A DNA stretch of 64,000 nt from Providencia alcalifaciens (GTDB lineage Bacteria; Pseudomonadota; Gammaproteobacteria; Enterobacterales; Enterobacteriaceae), in NCBI RefSeq assembly GCF_020271745.1, contig NZ_CP084296.1:2728001-2792000 (forward strand). The letters run 5' to 3'. Position 1 is the stretch's first letter; every line of letters begins with the position of its first letter. Positions 10,070-24,021 of this stretch are shown piece after piece. The translations under genes were made by a program, and so were the position numbers. Below the pieces are notes generated by a model. That model searched no databases and was not told the origin of the DNA. It saw only the letters and a program-made list of their open reading frames with translations.

Positions 10070-11653
10070 TTAGTCATCCACATAATCGTAGCCATCACCC
10101 GCAGGTGCTGGAGGTGTAATCAAGACTTTATTAACCCGATGGCTATTCACCTCAAGAGGTTGGAAAATGCAGCCATTGATTTCGACTTGCTCACCCACTT
10201 CAGGAACGCGTTGTAAATGTTCCATTAAAAGACCTGCAACAGTTTCATACTCGCGCTTATCGTCCAGCTCCATTGGAATATACATAATTAAATCTTCCAG
10301 TGGCATAAAACCATTGGCAATCCAGGTACCATCGTCCAATTTTTGAATGTCATGGCGGGAGTCATTTTCTTCATCGCCTACCGGTAAATTACCTGCGATA
10401 GTTTCCATCACGTCCGTTAATGTCACGATACCTTCGACTGAACCAAATTCGTCCACAACAAACGCAAAGTGAGTATGGGCTTTTCGAAACTGTTCTAACG
10501 CTTTTAACAGTGATAAACCTTCAGGGAAAATAAGCGGCTGAGTCACTAACGCACGCAAATTCAGCTGTTCACCACTAAGTTGCTGTTTGACTAAATCCAG
10601 AACATAAACCACACCAATCGGGTCATCGCTGATACTTTCATCAACAACAACAAAGCGTGAGTGTGGATTTTTTTCCATTAATTCAATCAGTTCTGCAGAA
10701 GATTTATTAATATCCAAATAATCCACATCATGGCGAGATGTCATAATACTCTCGACGTTACGCTGCGCCATGCCCAGCACGCGCGCAATCATTAAGCGCT
10801 CTTGTGGGTCAAATACAGATTGATTATCTGAGATTAAATCAGAGGTTCTTGCGTCTAATTCGCCACGTTCAGTTTTACCACTTAAAATACGTAAGACAGC
10901 TTCTGCAGTACGCTCACGCAGAGGACGGCTACCTTTTAAGAATTTACGACGGTTAAATTGTGCAAATTGGTTGAGTATCTCTATCATGATAGAGAAACCA
11001 ATCGCCGCATACAGGTAACCTTTTGGAATGGCGTAACCAAAACCTTCAGCCACAAGGCTGAAACCAATCATCAGTAAGAAGCTTAAACACAAAATAACGA
11101 TGGTTGGATGCGCATTAACGAAGCTGGTTAGCGGTTTACTCGCCCAGATCATTAATATCATGGCGATAGTCACCGCAGCAATCATGACTCCGATATGATC
11201 AACCATACCGACTGCAGTGATCACGGAGTCTAATGAGAATACCGCGTCCAATACAATAATTTGTGCGACAACTGCCCAGAAATTGGAGGTTTTACGTTGG
11301 TTGTTGGTATGCTCGTCCTTTCCTTCTAACCGCTCATTTAGCTCCATGGTGGCTTTAAACAAGAGGAATATCCCCCCGACAAGCATAATCAGGTCTCTGG
11401 CGCTAAATGGATGATCAAATAGAGTTAGGATAGGTTGGGTCAGCGTGATCAACCATGAAAGGCTGAACAACAGAATGATACGCATTACGAGGGCACAGGT
11501 TAACCCTGTGATACGAGCTCTATCACGCAGTTTAGCTGGGAGTTTATCGGCCAGAATGGCGATAAAAACGAGGTTATCAATACCAAGAACGATTTCAAGA
11601 ACGATTAGGGTAGCTAAACCCGCCCAAATCGAAGGATCTGCGATCCATTCCAT
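10070..11653 (-). CDS. yegH: TerC-CBS-CorC membrane protein YegH
   Basis: This 527-residue inner-membrane protein has a TerC domain with about seven membrane segments (residues 10-230, with the acidic LGIDNLVF and [12 protein letters not shown] motifs). A cytoplasmic CBS pair follows (about 290-430, ending [15 protein letters not shown]), then a C-terminal CorC/HlyC domain. Length equals E. coli YegH, which also lies beside asmA. A role in metal-ion export or resistance is inferred from TerC and CorC relatives; the substrate is unknown. It is monocistronic. Confidence 0.92.
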   Translation of the reverse strand: MEWIADPSIWAGLATLIVLEIVLGIDNLVFIAILADKLPAKLRDRARITGLTCALVMRIILLFSLSWLITLTQPILTLFDHPFSARDLIMLVGGIFLLFKATMELNERLEGKDEHTNNQRKTSNFWAVVAQIIVLDAVFSLDSVITAVGMVDHIGVMIAAVTIAMILMIWASKPLTSFVNAHPTIVILCLSFLLMIGFSLVAEGFGYAIPKGYLYAAIGFSIMIEILNQFAQFNRRKFLKGSRPLRERTAEAVLRILSGKTERGELDARTSDLISDNQSVFDPQERLMIARVLGMAQRNVESIMTSRHDVDYLDINKSSAELIELMEKNPHSRFVVVDESISDDPIGVVYVLDLVKQQLSGEQLNLRALVTQPLIFPEGLSLLKALEQFRKAHTHFAFVVDEFGSVEGIVTLTDVMETIAGNLPVGDEENDSRHDIQKLDDGTWIANGFMPLEDLIMYIPMELDDKREYETVAGLLMEHLQRVPEVGEQVEINGCIFQPLEVNSHRVNKVLITPPAPAGDGYDYVDD

Positions 11654-11895
11654 ACAGTTTGTTTTACCTTCTGATATGACGGCTTATACCGACAGGTGAA
11701 TAATGAGGTTTGTTGGCTTAAATATCAATAAAAATTCATTCAAGTCGTGTAATATTTGGCAAAAAATGATTCGATTGGTTTATCGATTGCATCAATAACT
11801 ACCATGGAGCAGCATCCTGAGTTAACATGTGATCCCGTTAACAGAATGTCAGCACAATCGAGGCTGACTTGGTCCTAATCAGACAGGAGTTTTTC

Positions 11896-13302
11896 ATGTC
11901 AAAGCAGCAGATTGGTGTTGTCGGAATGGCGGTCATGGGTCGCAACTTAGCCCTGAACATCGAAAGTCGCGGTTATTCAGTGTCTATTTTTAACCGTTCA
12001 AAAGATAAAACTGATGAAGTCATTGCCGAAAATCCAGGGAAAAAATTAGTTCCCAACTACACAATTGAAGAGTTTGTCGACTCTCTGGAAAAACCACGCC
12101 GCATCCTGTTGATGGTTAAAGCGGGTGAAGCAACGGACAAAACCATTGCTGCATTAACGCCACATTTAGACAAGGGCGACATTTTAATCGATGGTGGTAA
12201 CACGCTGTACAAAGACACAATCCGTCGTAATCGCGAACTGTCAGAACAAGGATTCAACTTCATCGGTACCGGTGTTTCCGGTGGTGAAGAAGGTGCACTG
12301 AAAGGCCCTTCAATCATGCCTGGTGGACAAAAAGAAGCTTACGAATTAGTTGCTCCAATCTTAAAAGAGATTGCAGCAAAAGCGGAAGGCGAGCCGTGTG
12401 TGACTTACATTGGTCCAGACGGAGCTGGTCATTATGTGAAAATGGTTCACAACGGTATCGAATACGGTGACATGCAATTAATCGCTGAAGCTTACTCTTT
12501 ATTAAAAGGCTCGCTGAACCTGAGCAATGAAGAGTTGGCAGAAACATTCTCTGAGTGGAACCAAGGCGAGCTGAGCAGCTACTTAATTGAAATCACAGCA
12601 GATATCTTCAAGAAAAAAGATGAAGAAGGTAAATATCTGGTTGATGTGATTTTAGATGAAGCGGCTAACAAAGGTACGGGTAAATGGACTAGCCAAAGCG
12701 CTTTAGATCTTGGCATCCCACTGACGTTGATCACTGAATCTGTCTTTGCGCGTTATATCTCTTTCCTGAAAGACCAACGTGTTGCCGCATCTAAAGTTTT
12801 AACCGGTCCAGTACTGAAAACCGTTGAAGGCGATAAAAAAGTCTTTATCGAAAAAGTACGTCGTGCACTTTACTTAGGTAAAATCGTTTCTTACGCTCAA
12901 GGCTTCCAGCAATTGAAAGCAGCGTCAGATGAGTACAACTGGGATCTGAACTACGGCGAAATCGCAAAAATCTTCCGTGCTGGCTGTATCATCCGTGCGC
13001 AGTTCCTGCAAAAAATCACTGATGCTTACAATGACAACGCGCAGATCGCAAACTTACTGTTAGCGCCTTACTTCAAGCAAATCGCAGATGAGTACCAACA
13101 AGCTCTGCGTGATGTTGTCTGCTACGGTGTGCAAAACGGTATCCCAACACCAACATTCTCAGCGGCTATCTCTTACTACGATAGCTACCGCTCAGCGGTA
13201 TTGCCTGCAAACTTAATCCAAGCGCAGCGTGACTACTTTGGTGCTCATACTTATAAACGTACTGATAAAGAAGGCGTTTTCCACACTGAGTGGATGGAAT
13301 AA
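11896..13302 (+). CDS. gnd: 6-phosphogluconate dehydrogenase (decarboxylating)
   Basis: This 468-residue cytoplasmic enzyme oxidises 6-phosphogluconate to ribulose 5-phosphate, CO2 and NADPH. The N-terminal Rossmann motif is [13 protein letters not shown], and the [11 protein letters not shown] and catalytic [13 protein letters not shown] segments are intact. The frame is open from 11869, but ATG at 11896 with AGGAG seven bases before it gives the E. coli length. In E. coli gnd sits between the O-antigen cluster and his. Here it follows yegH directly. Confidence 0.98.
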   Translation: MSKQQIGVVGMAVMGRNLALNIESRGYSVSIFNRSKDKTDEVIAENPGKKLVPNYTIEEFVDSLEKPRRILLMVKAGEATDKTIAALTPHLDKGDILIDGGNTLYKDTIRRNRELSEQGFNFIGTGVSGGEEGALKGPSIMPGGQKEAYELVAPILKEIAAKAEGEPCVTYIGPDGAGHYVKMVHNGIEYGDMQLIAEAYSLLKGSLNLSNEELAETFSEWNQGELSSYLIEITADIFKKKDEEGKYLVDVILDEAANKGTGKWTSQSALDLGIPLTLITESVFARYISFLKDQRVAASKVLTGPVLKTVEGDKKVFIEKVRRALYLGKIVSYAQGFQQLKAASDEYNWDLNYGEIAKIFRAGCIIRAQFLQKITDAYNDNAQIANLLLAPYFKQIADEYQQALRDVVCYGVQNGIPTPTFSAAISYYDSYRSAVLPANLIQAQRDYFGAHTYKRTDKEGVFHTEWME

Positions 13303-13334
13303 GGATAAACCGCTAGGTTATCTTCCATCAATGT

Positions 13335-13366
13335 TAAAAGGTGCTCAATTGAGCACCTTTTTTATT
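13335..13366 (+). terminator. Terminator of gnd
   Basis: The perfect stem AAAGGTGCTC/GAGCACCTTT with a 4-nt loop runs into TTTTTT. Confidence 0.92.
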
Positions 13367-13760
13367 TCTAACCATTCATAATCACCAAACTTATTATCTA
13401 CAGGATTCTGCGATTTGGGGAACCAATAAATATCCGAGGGTAATGTCACGGAGTACAAAAATTTATCGCTTCAATGAGACGAATAGCGCACCTAGGGAAA
13501 AGGTGGGTAATTTAAATCATCACAGATTTGATCCGGTATGGAAAAAGGAATGAATATTATTATTTTGATAATTTAGGCGCCACTCAATTAATTCGATATA
13601 CCATTTATCGGGTCGATAATCCGCGTGCCGTGAACCGTTTGTTGAACGAACGGTTATTACCAAGTATCGATAAGATTCGATATCTATACAGAAATTCTGA
13701 TACTATCGATAGCCATTTTCAAAATCGTTATCGATAACTCACCTGCTTAGAATCGGTTAT
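13367..13760. other. Gene-poor stretch with clustered TCGATA hexamers upstream of the drug exporter
   Basis: No convincing gene was found. An open frame at 13528-13737 (69 codons, TTG start) and a 36-codon ATG frame at 13443 have no family resemblance and poor ribosome sites. The hexamer TCGATA occurs at 13593, 13613, 13667, 13677, 13706 and 13731, in different reading frames. An inverted repeat AACCGTT/AACGGTT lies around 13633-13655. These may be operators for the MFS gene that follows. Confidence 0.45.
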
Positions 13761-14954
13761 ATGCATAAATTTCTCGCTTTACTATTACTTTTAGTCCTAT
13801 TAGGTCCTCTTGGGATAGATCTGTATTTACCCACTATTCCGGCTATCGCTAAAGATTTAGGGAGTAGCGAATCCATAATCCAATCGACCATCGGATTATT
13901 TATTTTAGTCTTAGGGATTGGACAGCTCATTTCGGGACCATTAGTTGATAGATTTGGTCGTAAGCCTATCGCTATCATTGGGTTAGCTATTTATTTGGCA
14001 GGCTCAATTGTGGCCGCATTCTCAACGACGGCTGGGTTATTTATTGCTTCCCGATTGTTGCAAGGGGTGGCTGTGTGCTGCACCTCTGTGGTGGCATTTA
14101 GCTGTGTCCGTGACCGTATGAATGGCACTGAAGCTGCGCGAGCATTTGGATTTTTAAACGGAACACTCAATATTGTGCCTGCTTTGGCCCCCTTATTAGG
14201 GGGATTACTGGCGCAAGCATGGGGCTGGCGAGCGCCATTTTGGTTCTTAGCGGTTTACGCTGTGGCAATTTTCTTGTTGATTCTATTTTTCCTACCAGAA
14301 ACACGCCCAGCCAGTTTACAGCAGGTTAAAAAGCTTCAATTTAAGAGCTATTTTCGAATTTTAACTAGCGAGCATTTTTTGATTTTCGCGTTAGTCAATG
14401 CTGGCGCAATGGGCATGGCACTGACATATGTCTCTCTAGCTCCTAGCGTATTAATGGGGGATGCTAAGTTATCGCCTCTCGCATTTTCCATTGTCTTTGG
14501 TATCAATGGTTTCTGGATCATGCTGGCGAGTTATATCGCGAATTACTGCATTCGAAAAATGGGGCGCCCAGCGTGTTTATCAATCGGTAGCGTCATGATG
14601 GCACTCGGTTGTATCGGCTTATTGTTCGGTTTGATGGCGCTTTCACCTGAAATGCAAACTCATTGGTTAGTGTATATGCTGCCAGTAGCCTGTGCCTGTA
14701 CTGGGCTTGCTTTTATGATGGGCACGGCGACAAGTTATGCATTAGAGCCATTTGGCAATGAAGCTGGGGCGGCATCAGCTCTCGTGGGGTTTGTACAAAT
14801 GGCAGGTGGCGCAGTATTAGGGTTATGTGCAATTGCGTTACCGATAGCACCGAAATTGTCCCTTGCGCTAGTGATGCTAGCGGGATGTATTTTCGGATTA
14901 GTTGCAAGAAAAACCAGTATTAAACGTGCTGCTGTTATCGAAAAAGTCGTGTAA
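13761..14954 (+). CDS. Bcr/CflA family multidrug MFS exporter
   Basis: This 397-residue protein has about 12 membrane helices. Helix 1 carries GPLGIDLYLPTIPAIA and the helix 2-3 loop GPLVDRFGRKP, both hallmarks of the DHA1 Bcr/CflA branch of the major facilitator superfamily, which expel drugs such as bicyclomycin and chloramphenicol by proton antiport. Helix 4 has FSCVRDRMNGTEAARAF. I cannot tell which substrate it exports. No clear ribosome site precedes the ATG, so the start could be debated, but Met1 directly precedes helix 1. It lies between gnd and the his operon, a position not occupied in E. coli. Confidence 0.85.
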   Translation: MHKFLALLLLLVLLGPLGIDLYLPTIPAIAKDLGSSESIIQSTIGLFILVLGIGQLISGPLVDRFGRKPIAIIGLAIYLAGSIVAAFSTTAGLFIASRLLQGVAVCCTSVVAFSCVRDRMNGTEAARAFGFLNGTLNIVPALAPLLGGLLAQAWGWRAPFWFLAVYAVAIFLLILFFLPETRPASLQQVKKLQFKSYFRILTSEHFLIFALVNAGAMGMALTYVSLAPSVLMGDAKLSPLAFSIVFGINGFWIMLASYIANYCIRKMGRPACLSIGSVMMALGCIGLLFGLMALSPEMQTHWLVYMLPVACACTGLAFMMGTATSYALEPFGNEAGAASALVGFVQMAGGAVLGLCAIALPIAPKLSLALVMLAGCIFGLVARKTSIKRAAVIEKVV

Positions 14955-14976
14955 AAATAGTATTGCATTTTCAATT

Positions 14977-15005
14977 AAAAAGGCTATCCGGTGATAGCCT
15001 TTTTA
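14977..15005 (+). terminator. Terminator of the Bcr/CflA gene
   Basis: The stem AAAAAGGCTATC/GATAGCCTTTTT has a 3-4 nt loop. It is nearly symmetrical, so it can also serve the convergent yeaK-like gene. Confidence 0.85.
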
Positions 15006-15043
15006 CTCACTGATTTTGTCTCATCAACACGTCGACTAGGCAT

Positions 15044-15541
15044 TTAAGCGTCTTCTGTACGAATAAATTCCACCAGTGTAGGGGCAGCAATACGTTGGTA
15101 ATCTTTGGCGTTGAGGATGATCGACCTTTCAAGGCTACCTGCATTGAAGGCCAGTTCTTCAAATCGATCAAATAAATAAGGGTCGGCGATAAGCTTCAGT
15201 AATGGATGAAAGCTAAATGGCGGGATGGCACCGAAAACACAGTGGGTGAGTTCATCGACTTCCTTCGGGCTAGCTAATGAGGCTCGAGTACCGCCAATGG
15301 CTTTGGCAATTTTACCTAAATCTGCTTGTTGATCAGCAGGTAAGATGGCCAAAACATGTTGGCGAATACCATTTCCTTTCACATGACAGACTAACCCTTT
15401 GGCGCCTTGACCTAGCTGCGTGCCACGGATTTTTGCCACTTCTTCAGATTTTCCCGCAGTCGGGTGCTCCATCACGCGATATTTTGCATTTTGGCTATTC
15501 AGTAATTGGGTTAATTGTGTAAAAACGCCATTGTCAGACAC
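15044..15541 (-). CDS. yeaK: YeaK-type aminoacyl-tRNA deacylase (YbaK/ProX superfamily)
   Basis: This 165-residue single-domain protein of the INS/YbaK superfamily hydrolyses mischarged tRNAs in trans. It has the family core KGLVCHVKGN, HVLAILPADQQADL, GGTRASLASPKEV and VFGAIPPFSFHP and closely follows E. coli YeaK in length and sequence. The start is GTG at 15541 with AAGGAG six bases upstream. E. coli YeaK acts on Ser- or Thr-charged tRNAs; specificity here is assumed. It is transcribed alone and convergent to the MFS gene. Confidence 0.85.
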   Translation of the reverse strand: MSDNGVFTQLTQLLNSQNAKYRVMEHPTAGKSEEVAKIRGTQLGQGAKGLVCHVKGNGIRQHVLAILPADQQADLGKIAKAIGGTRASLASPKEVDELTHCVFGAIPPFSFHPLLKLIADPYLFDRFEELAFNAGSLERSIILNAKDYQRIAAPTLVEFIRTEDA

Positions 15542-15620
15542 AATGAGCTCCTTCTAAAGTCCACATCAAATGAGGGGAATGATAGCAAGTTCAGAGAGAG
15601 AAACAATGACGAGAGAAGAA

Positions 15621-15654
15621 AGTAAGGGCAGCTACCATAAAGTAGTTACCCTTA
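15621..15654 (-). terminator. Possible terminator of the his operon
   Basis: On the minus strand AAGGGTAACTAC/GTAGCTGCCCTT forms an imperfect stem with a TTTATG loop, followed by ACTTTCTTC. It lies a few bases after the hisIE stop. The T tract is weak. Confidence 0.45.
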
Positions 15655-15660
15655 AGTAAG

Positions 15661-16265
15661 TTACTGATGACGTTCTTTCAAACGCTTGATAATGGCGGTT
15701 AAATCAAGGTTTTGATCTTGCAGTAAAACCATTAAGTGATACATCAAATCAGCGGCTTCGTTAGTTAGCTCTTCACGGTCATTTACCGTGGCAGCGAGTG
15801 CGGTTTCAACGCCTTCTTCACCGACTTTCTGTGCAATACGCTTGGTGCCGCTAGCATACAGGCGGGCAGTATATGAACTTTCTGGTGAGGCACTTTTGCG
15901 CTCTTTCAGTAAGGTTTCTAATTCATATAAAAAGCCCCATTCGCTTTGAGCTGGCGCAAAGCAGCTGGTGGTGCCGTTATGGCAGGTTGGACCATCAGGC
16001 AGCGCCATGGCAAGCAGCGTATCGTTATCGCAATCAGCAACAATATCCACCAAATTCAGAAAATTGTTGGAGGTTTCCCCCTTGGTCCACAAACGTTGTT
16101 TGGTGCGAGAGAAAAAGGTGACTTTACGACATTCTAAGGTGACTTTCAGCGCTTCTTGGTTCATATAGCCCAACATCAGAACATCACCAGAAATAGCGTG
16201 CTGAACGATGACGGGCATCAGGTTATCGACTTTTTGCCATGCAAGCTGATTACATTGTTCTGTGG

Positions 16266-16272
<7 letters not shown>
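15661..16272 (-). CDS. hisI: Bifunctional phosphoribosyl-AMP cyclohydrolase / phosphoribosyl-ATP pyrophosphatase
   Basis: This 203-residue fusion enzyme performs steps 2 and 3 of histidine synthesis. The N-terminal HisI domain (1-115) has the metal-binding DCDNDTLL and CHNGTTSCF segments. The C-terminal HisE domain (about 117-203) has the MazG-like EEGVETALA and [14 protein letters not shown] helices. It is the last gene of the operon and overlaps hisF by 7 nt, which suggests translational coupling. Confidence 0.97.
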
Positions 16273-18359
<2,087 letters not shown>

Positions 18360-18360
<1 letters not shown>

Positions 18361-19427
18361 TACAGAACTCCTTTCGAACTTGGCAAGGTATCCCCTTCAA
18401 CGCGAATAGCTTGGCGTAAGGTACGACCAAAGACTTTAAACAGGCTTTCCGCTTTGTGGTGATCGTTTTTCCCTTTCGTTTTCAGATGTAGCGTGCAGCC
18501 CATGGCATAGGATAACGAGCTGAAAAAGTGCTCGATCATCTCAGTACTTAGGTCACCTACGCGCTGATATTTAAACTCTGCTTTATATTCAAGGTGTGGA
18601 CGACCGGAAATATCCAATGCACAGCGAGCTTGGCATTCATCCATCGGTAATACGAAACCGAAACGTGCAATGCCGCGTTTGTCACCGAGTGCGACGCGTA
18701 GTGCTTCGCCTAATGCCAAACCAGTATCTTCGACGGTGTGGTGATCGTCAATGAACAGGTCGCCATTAACTTCAATGCGTAAGCGGAAGCCGCCGTGAGT
18801 GGCGATTTGATCTAGCATGTGGTCAAAGAAGCCAACGCCAGTGTTGATTTTGCTACCGCCTTCTTGGTCAAGCCACACTTCCACTTGGATGTTGGTCTCT
18901 TTGGTCACGCGTTCGACTAAGGCGTAGCGGTTACGTTTAGTGAGTTGGTTGGTGATGGTATTCCAATCCAGCGCTTTGGCACTGTAACGTAGCCCTTTAA
19001 TCCCCATATTTTGGGCGAGCTGAATATCTGTCTCACGGTCGCCGATGACATAACTGTTTTCGATATCGAGAACACCGTCGTTGAGGTAGCTTTCCACAAG
19101 CTTAGTTTTTGGCTTGCGACAATCGCAATTGTCTGCGGGCATATGTGGGCAAATCAGTACATCGTCAAAGCGGATACCTTGAGATTCAAACACCTGCATC
19201 ATTAAATTGTGTGGTGGCTCGAAATCTTCCATTGGGAAGCTCTTGGTGCCTAACCCATCTTGGTTGGTTATCATCACTAAGCGATAATTGGCTTTTTGCA
19301 GAGCTAATAGGCTTGGAATGACATCATTTTCAAAGGCGAGCTTACTGAGGCTATCCACTTGAAAATCTGTCGGTGGTTCGGTAATTAATGTTCCATCACG
19401 GTCGATAAAAAGAATTTTCTGGCTCAT
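18360..19427 (-). CDS. hisB: Bifunctional histidinol-phosphatase / imidazoleglycerol-phosphate dehydratase
   Basis: This 355-residue fusion is typical of gammaproteobacteria. The N-terminal HAD phosphatase (1-165) has the nucleophile and acid D9 and D11 in DRDGTLI, and a zinc loop C-x-H with CDCRKPK. The C-terminal IGP dehydratase has the manganese motifs [23 protein letters not shown] and DHHKAES. It performs steps 7 and 9 of the pathway. Confidence 0.98.
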
Positions 19428-19440
19428 GACTATTTCCTAA

Positions 19441-20514
<1,074 letters not shown>

Positions 20515-21831
20515 TCACTCCTGATTTTGTTTTTTTAGTTCGGTGACTCGTAAGGTAACGGCGTTTTTGTGAGCAGTCAGCTGCTCCGCTTGTGCCAAAG
20601 TTTCTATGGTGTTGGCTAATCCTAGGAGTCCTTGAGCTGACAGTTTTTGTACTGTCATTCGCTTCATAAAATCGGCTAAGCCAAGGCTTGAGTAGGTTGA
20701 CGTGTAACCATAAGTTGGTAATACGTGGTTGGTACCGGAAGCGTAATCCCCTGCGGATTCCGGCGACCAATCTCCCACAAAAACCGATCCTGCACTGGTG
20801 ATAGACTCGACTAAATCATCCGCATTGCGAGTTTGCAAAATCAAGTGTTCAGGTCCGTAACGGTTACTGATTTCAACACATTGGTTGATAGAGTCTGCGA
20901 TGATTACACGACTTGCGTTGAGAGCTTCGCGCGCAATAGATGCGCGAGATAATACTGCAAGTTGCTTTTCGGTCTCTTCAATAACGCGCTGGGCAAAATC
21001 CGCGTCGTCGGTGAGTAAAATGACCTGAGAATCCGGTCCGTGTTCTGCTTGGGAGAGCAAATCCGATGCCGTAAATGCAGGGTTGGCTTGGCTATCTGCA
21101 ATCACTAATACTTCGGATGGTCCTGCTGGCATATCAATGGCTGCGCCTTGGTAGCTTTGGCTAACTTGGCGTTTGGCTTCCGTGACATAGGCATTGCCCG
21201 GTCCAAAAATTTTATCAACGCTCGGAATGCTTTGGGTACCAAATGCCATCGCAGCAATGGCTTGGGCGCCACCGACTTGGAAAATGTCAGTAATACCGCA
21301 CAGTTTAGCTGCATATAAAATTTCGTCTGCAATCGGGGGCGGCGAGCAGAGAATAATGTTGCGGCATCCGGCAATATTTGCAGGCGTTCCCAGCATCATG
21401 ACAGTAGAGAGCAACGGTGCGGAGCCACCCGGAATATACAGCCCGACAGAATCAATCGGGCGAGTCACTTGTTGGCACACCACACCTGCTTGAGTTTCAA
21501 CGGTGATCGGTGCAGGTTTTTGGGCTTCATGGAAGCGGCGAATATTGCCAATCGCCGTATTCATTGCCGTTTTAATGTCATCGCCAAGGCGAGCTTGGGC
21601 TTCATCAACGGCTTCTTGTGAAACACGAACAGAGGTAATGTCTGTTTTATCAAAACGTTGGCTCAGGGCGATGAGGGCAGCGTCTCCCTCTGTACGCACT
21701 TGGTCAATAATTTGACTGACTGCCGCGCTAATGTTGCCGGAGGCGGCAATAGCAGGGCGCATCAGTAAAGCTTCTTGCTGCTCTTCACGGCAGTCTGACC
21801 AGCGAATTGGTTGATTGAATCCCAGTTCCAT
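20515..21831 (-). CDS. hisD: Histidinol dehydrogenase
   Basis: This 438-residue zinc enzyme performs the last two NAD-dependent oxidations of histidinol to histidine. Landmarks include [40 protein letters not shown], the catalytic GPEHLIL and the zinc-binding [10 protein letters not shown]. It lies 6 bp after hisG. Confidence 0.98.
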   Translation of the reverse strand: MELGFNQPIRWSDCREEQQEALLMRPAIAASGNISAAVSQIIDQVRTEGDAALIALSQRFDKTDITSVRVSQEAVDEAQARLGDDIKTAMNTAIGNIRRFHEAQKPAPITVETQAGVVCQQVTRPIDSVGLYIPGGSAPLLSTVMMLGTPANIAGCRNIILCSPPPIADEILYAAKLCGITDIFQVGGAQAIAAMAFGTQSIPSVDKIFGPGNAYVTEAKRQVSQSYQGAAIDMPAGPSEVLVIADSQANPAFTASDLLSQAEHGPDSQVILLTDDADFAQRVIEETEKQLAVLSRASIAREALNASRVIIADSINQCVEISNRYGPEHLILQTRNADDLVESITSAGSVFVGDWSPESAGDYASGTNHVLPTYGYTSTYSSLGLADFMKRMTVQKLSAQGLLGLANTIETLAQAEQLTAHKNAVTLRVTELKKQNQE

Positions 21832-21837
21832 GGCGAA

Positions 21838-22737
21838 TTACTCCATCATTTTTTCAATTGGTAAAACAAGAATTGAACTTGCACCCAAGGATTTCAGCTT
21901 TTCCATGGTTTCCCAAAATAGGGTTTCTGAGCTGACCATGTGCATTGCAACACGGCTTTTGTCCCCTGCTAATGGCAAAATAGTTGGACGTTCGGCTCCC
22001 GGAAGCAGTGCGATGATCTCTTCGAGTTTTTCACCCGGAGCATGCAACATAATGTATTTTGATTCGCGCGCTTGGATAACCCCTTGAATACGCGTCATCA
22101 TGCGGTCAATTAACTGTTGCTTATCGGTTGACATCTCACCGTCACGCTGGATTAAGCACGCTTTTGAGCGGTAGATGACTTCCACTTCTTTTAAGCCGTT
22201 TGCTTCAAGAGTAGCGCCTGTAGAAACGAGGTCACAAATGGCGTCAGCTAAGCCAGCGCGTGGCGCGACTTCTACTGAACCGTTCAGTAAGCAAGATTTA
22301 AATGTCACGCCTTTTTCATCAAAATAGCGTTTCAGTAGGTACGGGTAAGAAGTGGCGACACGGGAACCATTTAAACATTCTGCGCCCGTATAGTTGAAGT
22401 CTAATGGCGCAGCTAAAGAGAGGCGGCAACCACCAAAATCAAGACGACGTAATGTTGTAAATTGTGGGTTTTCACCGCGAGCTTGGCGGCTTAATACTTC
22501 TTCTTCCAGTACGTTTTCGCCAATAATACCGAGGTCAACAACACCATCCATTACTAGCCCCGGGATATCGTCATCACGTACACGAAGTAAATCAATAGGC
22601 ATATTTTCTGCATAAGCAATCAGTCGTTGCTGTTGTAAATTGATTTTAATGCCGCAGCGAGCAAGTAGCTCTCTTGACTCTTCGCTTAGACGTCCTGATT
22701 TCTGTATTGCGATACGTAAACGTGATTTGTCCAACAT
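21838..22737 (-). CDS. hisG: ATP phosphoribosyltransferase
   Basis: This 299-residue long-form HisG catalyses the committed step of histidine synthesis, ATP plus PRPP to PR-ATP, and is feedback-inhibited by histidine. The catalytic domains carry [10 protein letters not shown] and [13 protein letters not shown]. The C-terminal regulatory ACT-like domain ends the protein. The frame is open from 22752, but ATG at 22737 with GGAG seven bases before it gives the E. coli length. It is the first structural gene after the attenuator. Confidence 0.98.
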   Translation of the reverse strand: MLDKSRLRIAIQKSGRLSEESRELLARCGIKINLQQQRLIAYAENMPIDLLRVRDDDIPGLVMDGVVDLGIIGENVLEEEVLSRQARGENPQFTTLRRLDFGGCRLSLAAPLDFNYTGAECLNGSRVATSYPYLLKRYFDEKGVTFKSCLLNGSVEVAPRAGLADAICDLVSTGATLEANGLKEVEVIYRSKACLIQRDGEMSTDKQQLIDRMMTRIQGVIQARESKYIMLHAPGEKLEEIIALLPGAERPTILPLAGDKSRVAMHMVSSETLFWETMEKLKSLGASSILVLPIEKMME

Positions 22738-22779
22738 AATTTTACTCCACATCCCAAAAATATCTTTTTGATTAATAAT

Positions 22780-22816
22780 AAAAAAACCCTCGGAAGATTA
22801 TCTTCCGAGGGTTTTC
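22780..22816 (-). terminator. his operon attenuator terminator
   Basis: On the minus strand a 14- to 16-bp almost perfect stem (AACCCTCGGAAGAT/ATCTTCCGAGGGTT) is followed by seven T. It lies between hisL and hisG and is the terminator that forms when His-tRNA is charged and the leader peptide is completed. Confidence 0.95.
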
Positions 22817-22880
22817 TCAATTCGCATTTCTGCCACCGGAAGAGTCGTTGATCGTCTTCCAGCACACATCGCCCGAAAGA

Positions 22881-22928
22881 CTAATCAGGATGATGGTGAT
22901 GATGATGGTTGCGTGAAATACGAGTCAT
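22881..22928 (-). CDS. hisL: his operon leader peptide
   Basis: This 15-residue peptide (MTRISRN, six His, PD) lies just before the attenuator. E. coli HisL starts MTR and ends in seven His and PD. Ribosome stalling on the six His codons when charged tRNA-His is scarce would prevent the terminator from forming. Confidence 0.96.
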   Translation of the reverse strand: MTRISRNHHHHHHPD

Positions 22929-23157
22929 AATAGCTTCCGTTTAGTTATTTGGATAATTGCTTAAACATTCAATACTAATCAAGCTATCCGATTTCATACT
23001 ATGAATGCAACTCTTTTTTTCAAAATAACTCATAATAATTAGTTCCCGGTTTTTTATAGTGATTAATCCCTTGGAAAATAGCTTCGGAAGTTGAATGATT
23101 TTCAGCTAATCTATGAGGCAATGATGCAATCACTTTCTCAGTATGCGGGATAGCAAT

Positions 23158-23982
23158 ATGAAAAAAATCGCCATTATTGGTTTAGGTTGGTTAGGTGCTC
23201 CTTTGGCAAATTGCTTGATGGCGCATGGCATGGATGTTGCGGGAACAAAAACAAGTTTGGACGGTGTTGAAGCGGCTAAACGAGTTGGTATTGACTGTTA
23301 TCAATTGAAATTGACGCCAGAATTACAATGCGATACCGATGATTTGAGTGAATTAATGGGGGGCGTGGATGTGATGGTAATTTTATTACCACCATCGAAA
23401 GTCAGTCTTTCTGAGTATGTAGTCGCTATTGAGCAGTTAGTTGATAGCGCAATTAGTTATAAAATTCCTCGTGTTATTTTTACATCATCGACTTCTGTCT
23501 ATGGTGATGTGGATGGCGTTATTGATGAAGATGCACTATTACTTGGGGAAACAGCCTCGGCAAAAGCATTAATTGCGGTTGAACAATGGCTTCATGACTT
23601 ACCCAATATTCGGGTGGACGTGCTGCGATTAGCGGGACTGGTGGGGGAAAAGCGCCATGCAGGGCGGTTCTTAGCAGGGAAACAGCAAGTCAAAGGGGCT
23701 AATCAGCCAGTTAATATGGTGCATCAAGATGATGTGATCGCCGCAATTTTGTTGTTGATCCAACAATCCAATGGTGGGCATACCTATAATTTATGTGCAC
23801 CTGAGCACCCGACGCGTCGGCAGTTTTATACCCAATCTGCAACGACTTTAGGCTTAACTCCCCCTGAATTTGCGGTTGAAGAGAATGACGCGGTAGGAAA
23901 AACAATCGATGGAAATCGAATTTGCCAAGAGCTAGGTTATGAATACGAATTTACCCATCCATTGCGTATGCCGATGAGTTGA
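23158..23982 (+). CDS. yeeZ: YeeZ-type NAD(P)-binding SDR/epimerase-like protein
   Basis: This 274-residue single-domain Rossmann protein begins IAIIGLGWLGAPLA and has FTSSTSVYGDVDG and VNMVHQDDVIAAI, typical of atypical extended SDRs (epimerase/dehydratase family). In E. coli yeeZ is divergent from the his operon, exactly as here. Its substrate is unknown. The frame is open from 23143, but ATG at 23158, preceded by GGGA, is the better start. Confidence 0.9.
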   Translation: MKKIAIIGLGWLGAPLANCLMAHGMDVAGTKTSLDGVEAAKRVGIDCYQLKLTPELQCDTDDLSELMGGVDVMVILLPPSKVSLSEYVVAIEQLVDSAISYKIPRVIFTSSTSVYGDVDGVIDEDALLLGETASAKALIAVEQWLHDLPNIRVDVLRLAGLVGEKRHAGRFLAGKQQVKGANQPVNMVHQDDVIAAILLLIQQSNGGHTYNLCAPEHPTRRQFYTQSATTLGLTPPEFAVEENDAVGKTIDGNRICQELGYEYEFTHPLRMPMS

Positions 23983-23990
23983 GGTGAAAC

Positions 23991-24014
23991 AGTGGCGCCA
24001 AATTCGGCGCCACT
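23991..24014. terminator. Hairpin between convergent yeeZ and GST genes
   Basis: AGTGGCGCC and GGCGCCACT form a perfect 9-bp GC-rich stem with a 6-nt loop, placed between the two stop codons. T tracts are short on both strands, so termination is likely but not certain. Confidence 0.6.
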
Positions 24015-24021
24015 AGAAGAT

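Noticed and set aside
11654-11895. JUMPstart or polysaccharide-cluster promoter before gnd
   Set aside because: No JUMPstart-like sequence or ops element was found, and no polysaccharide genes are present.
13528-13737. 69-codon open frame between gnd and the drug exporter
   Set aside because: TTG start without a ribosome site, no family resemblance, and the region is better explained by repeated TCGATA hexamers.
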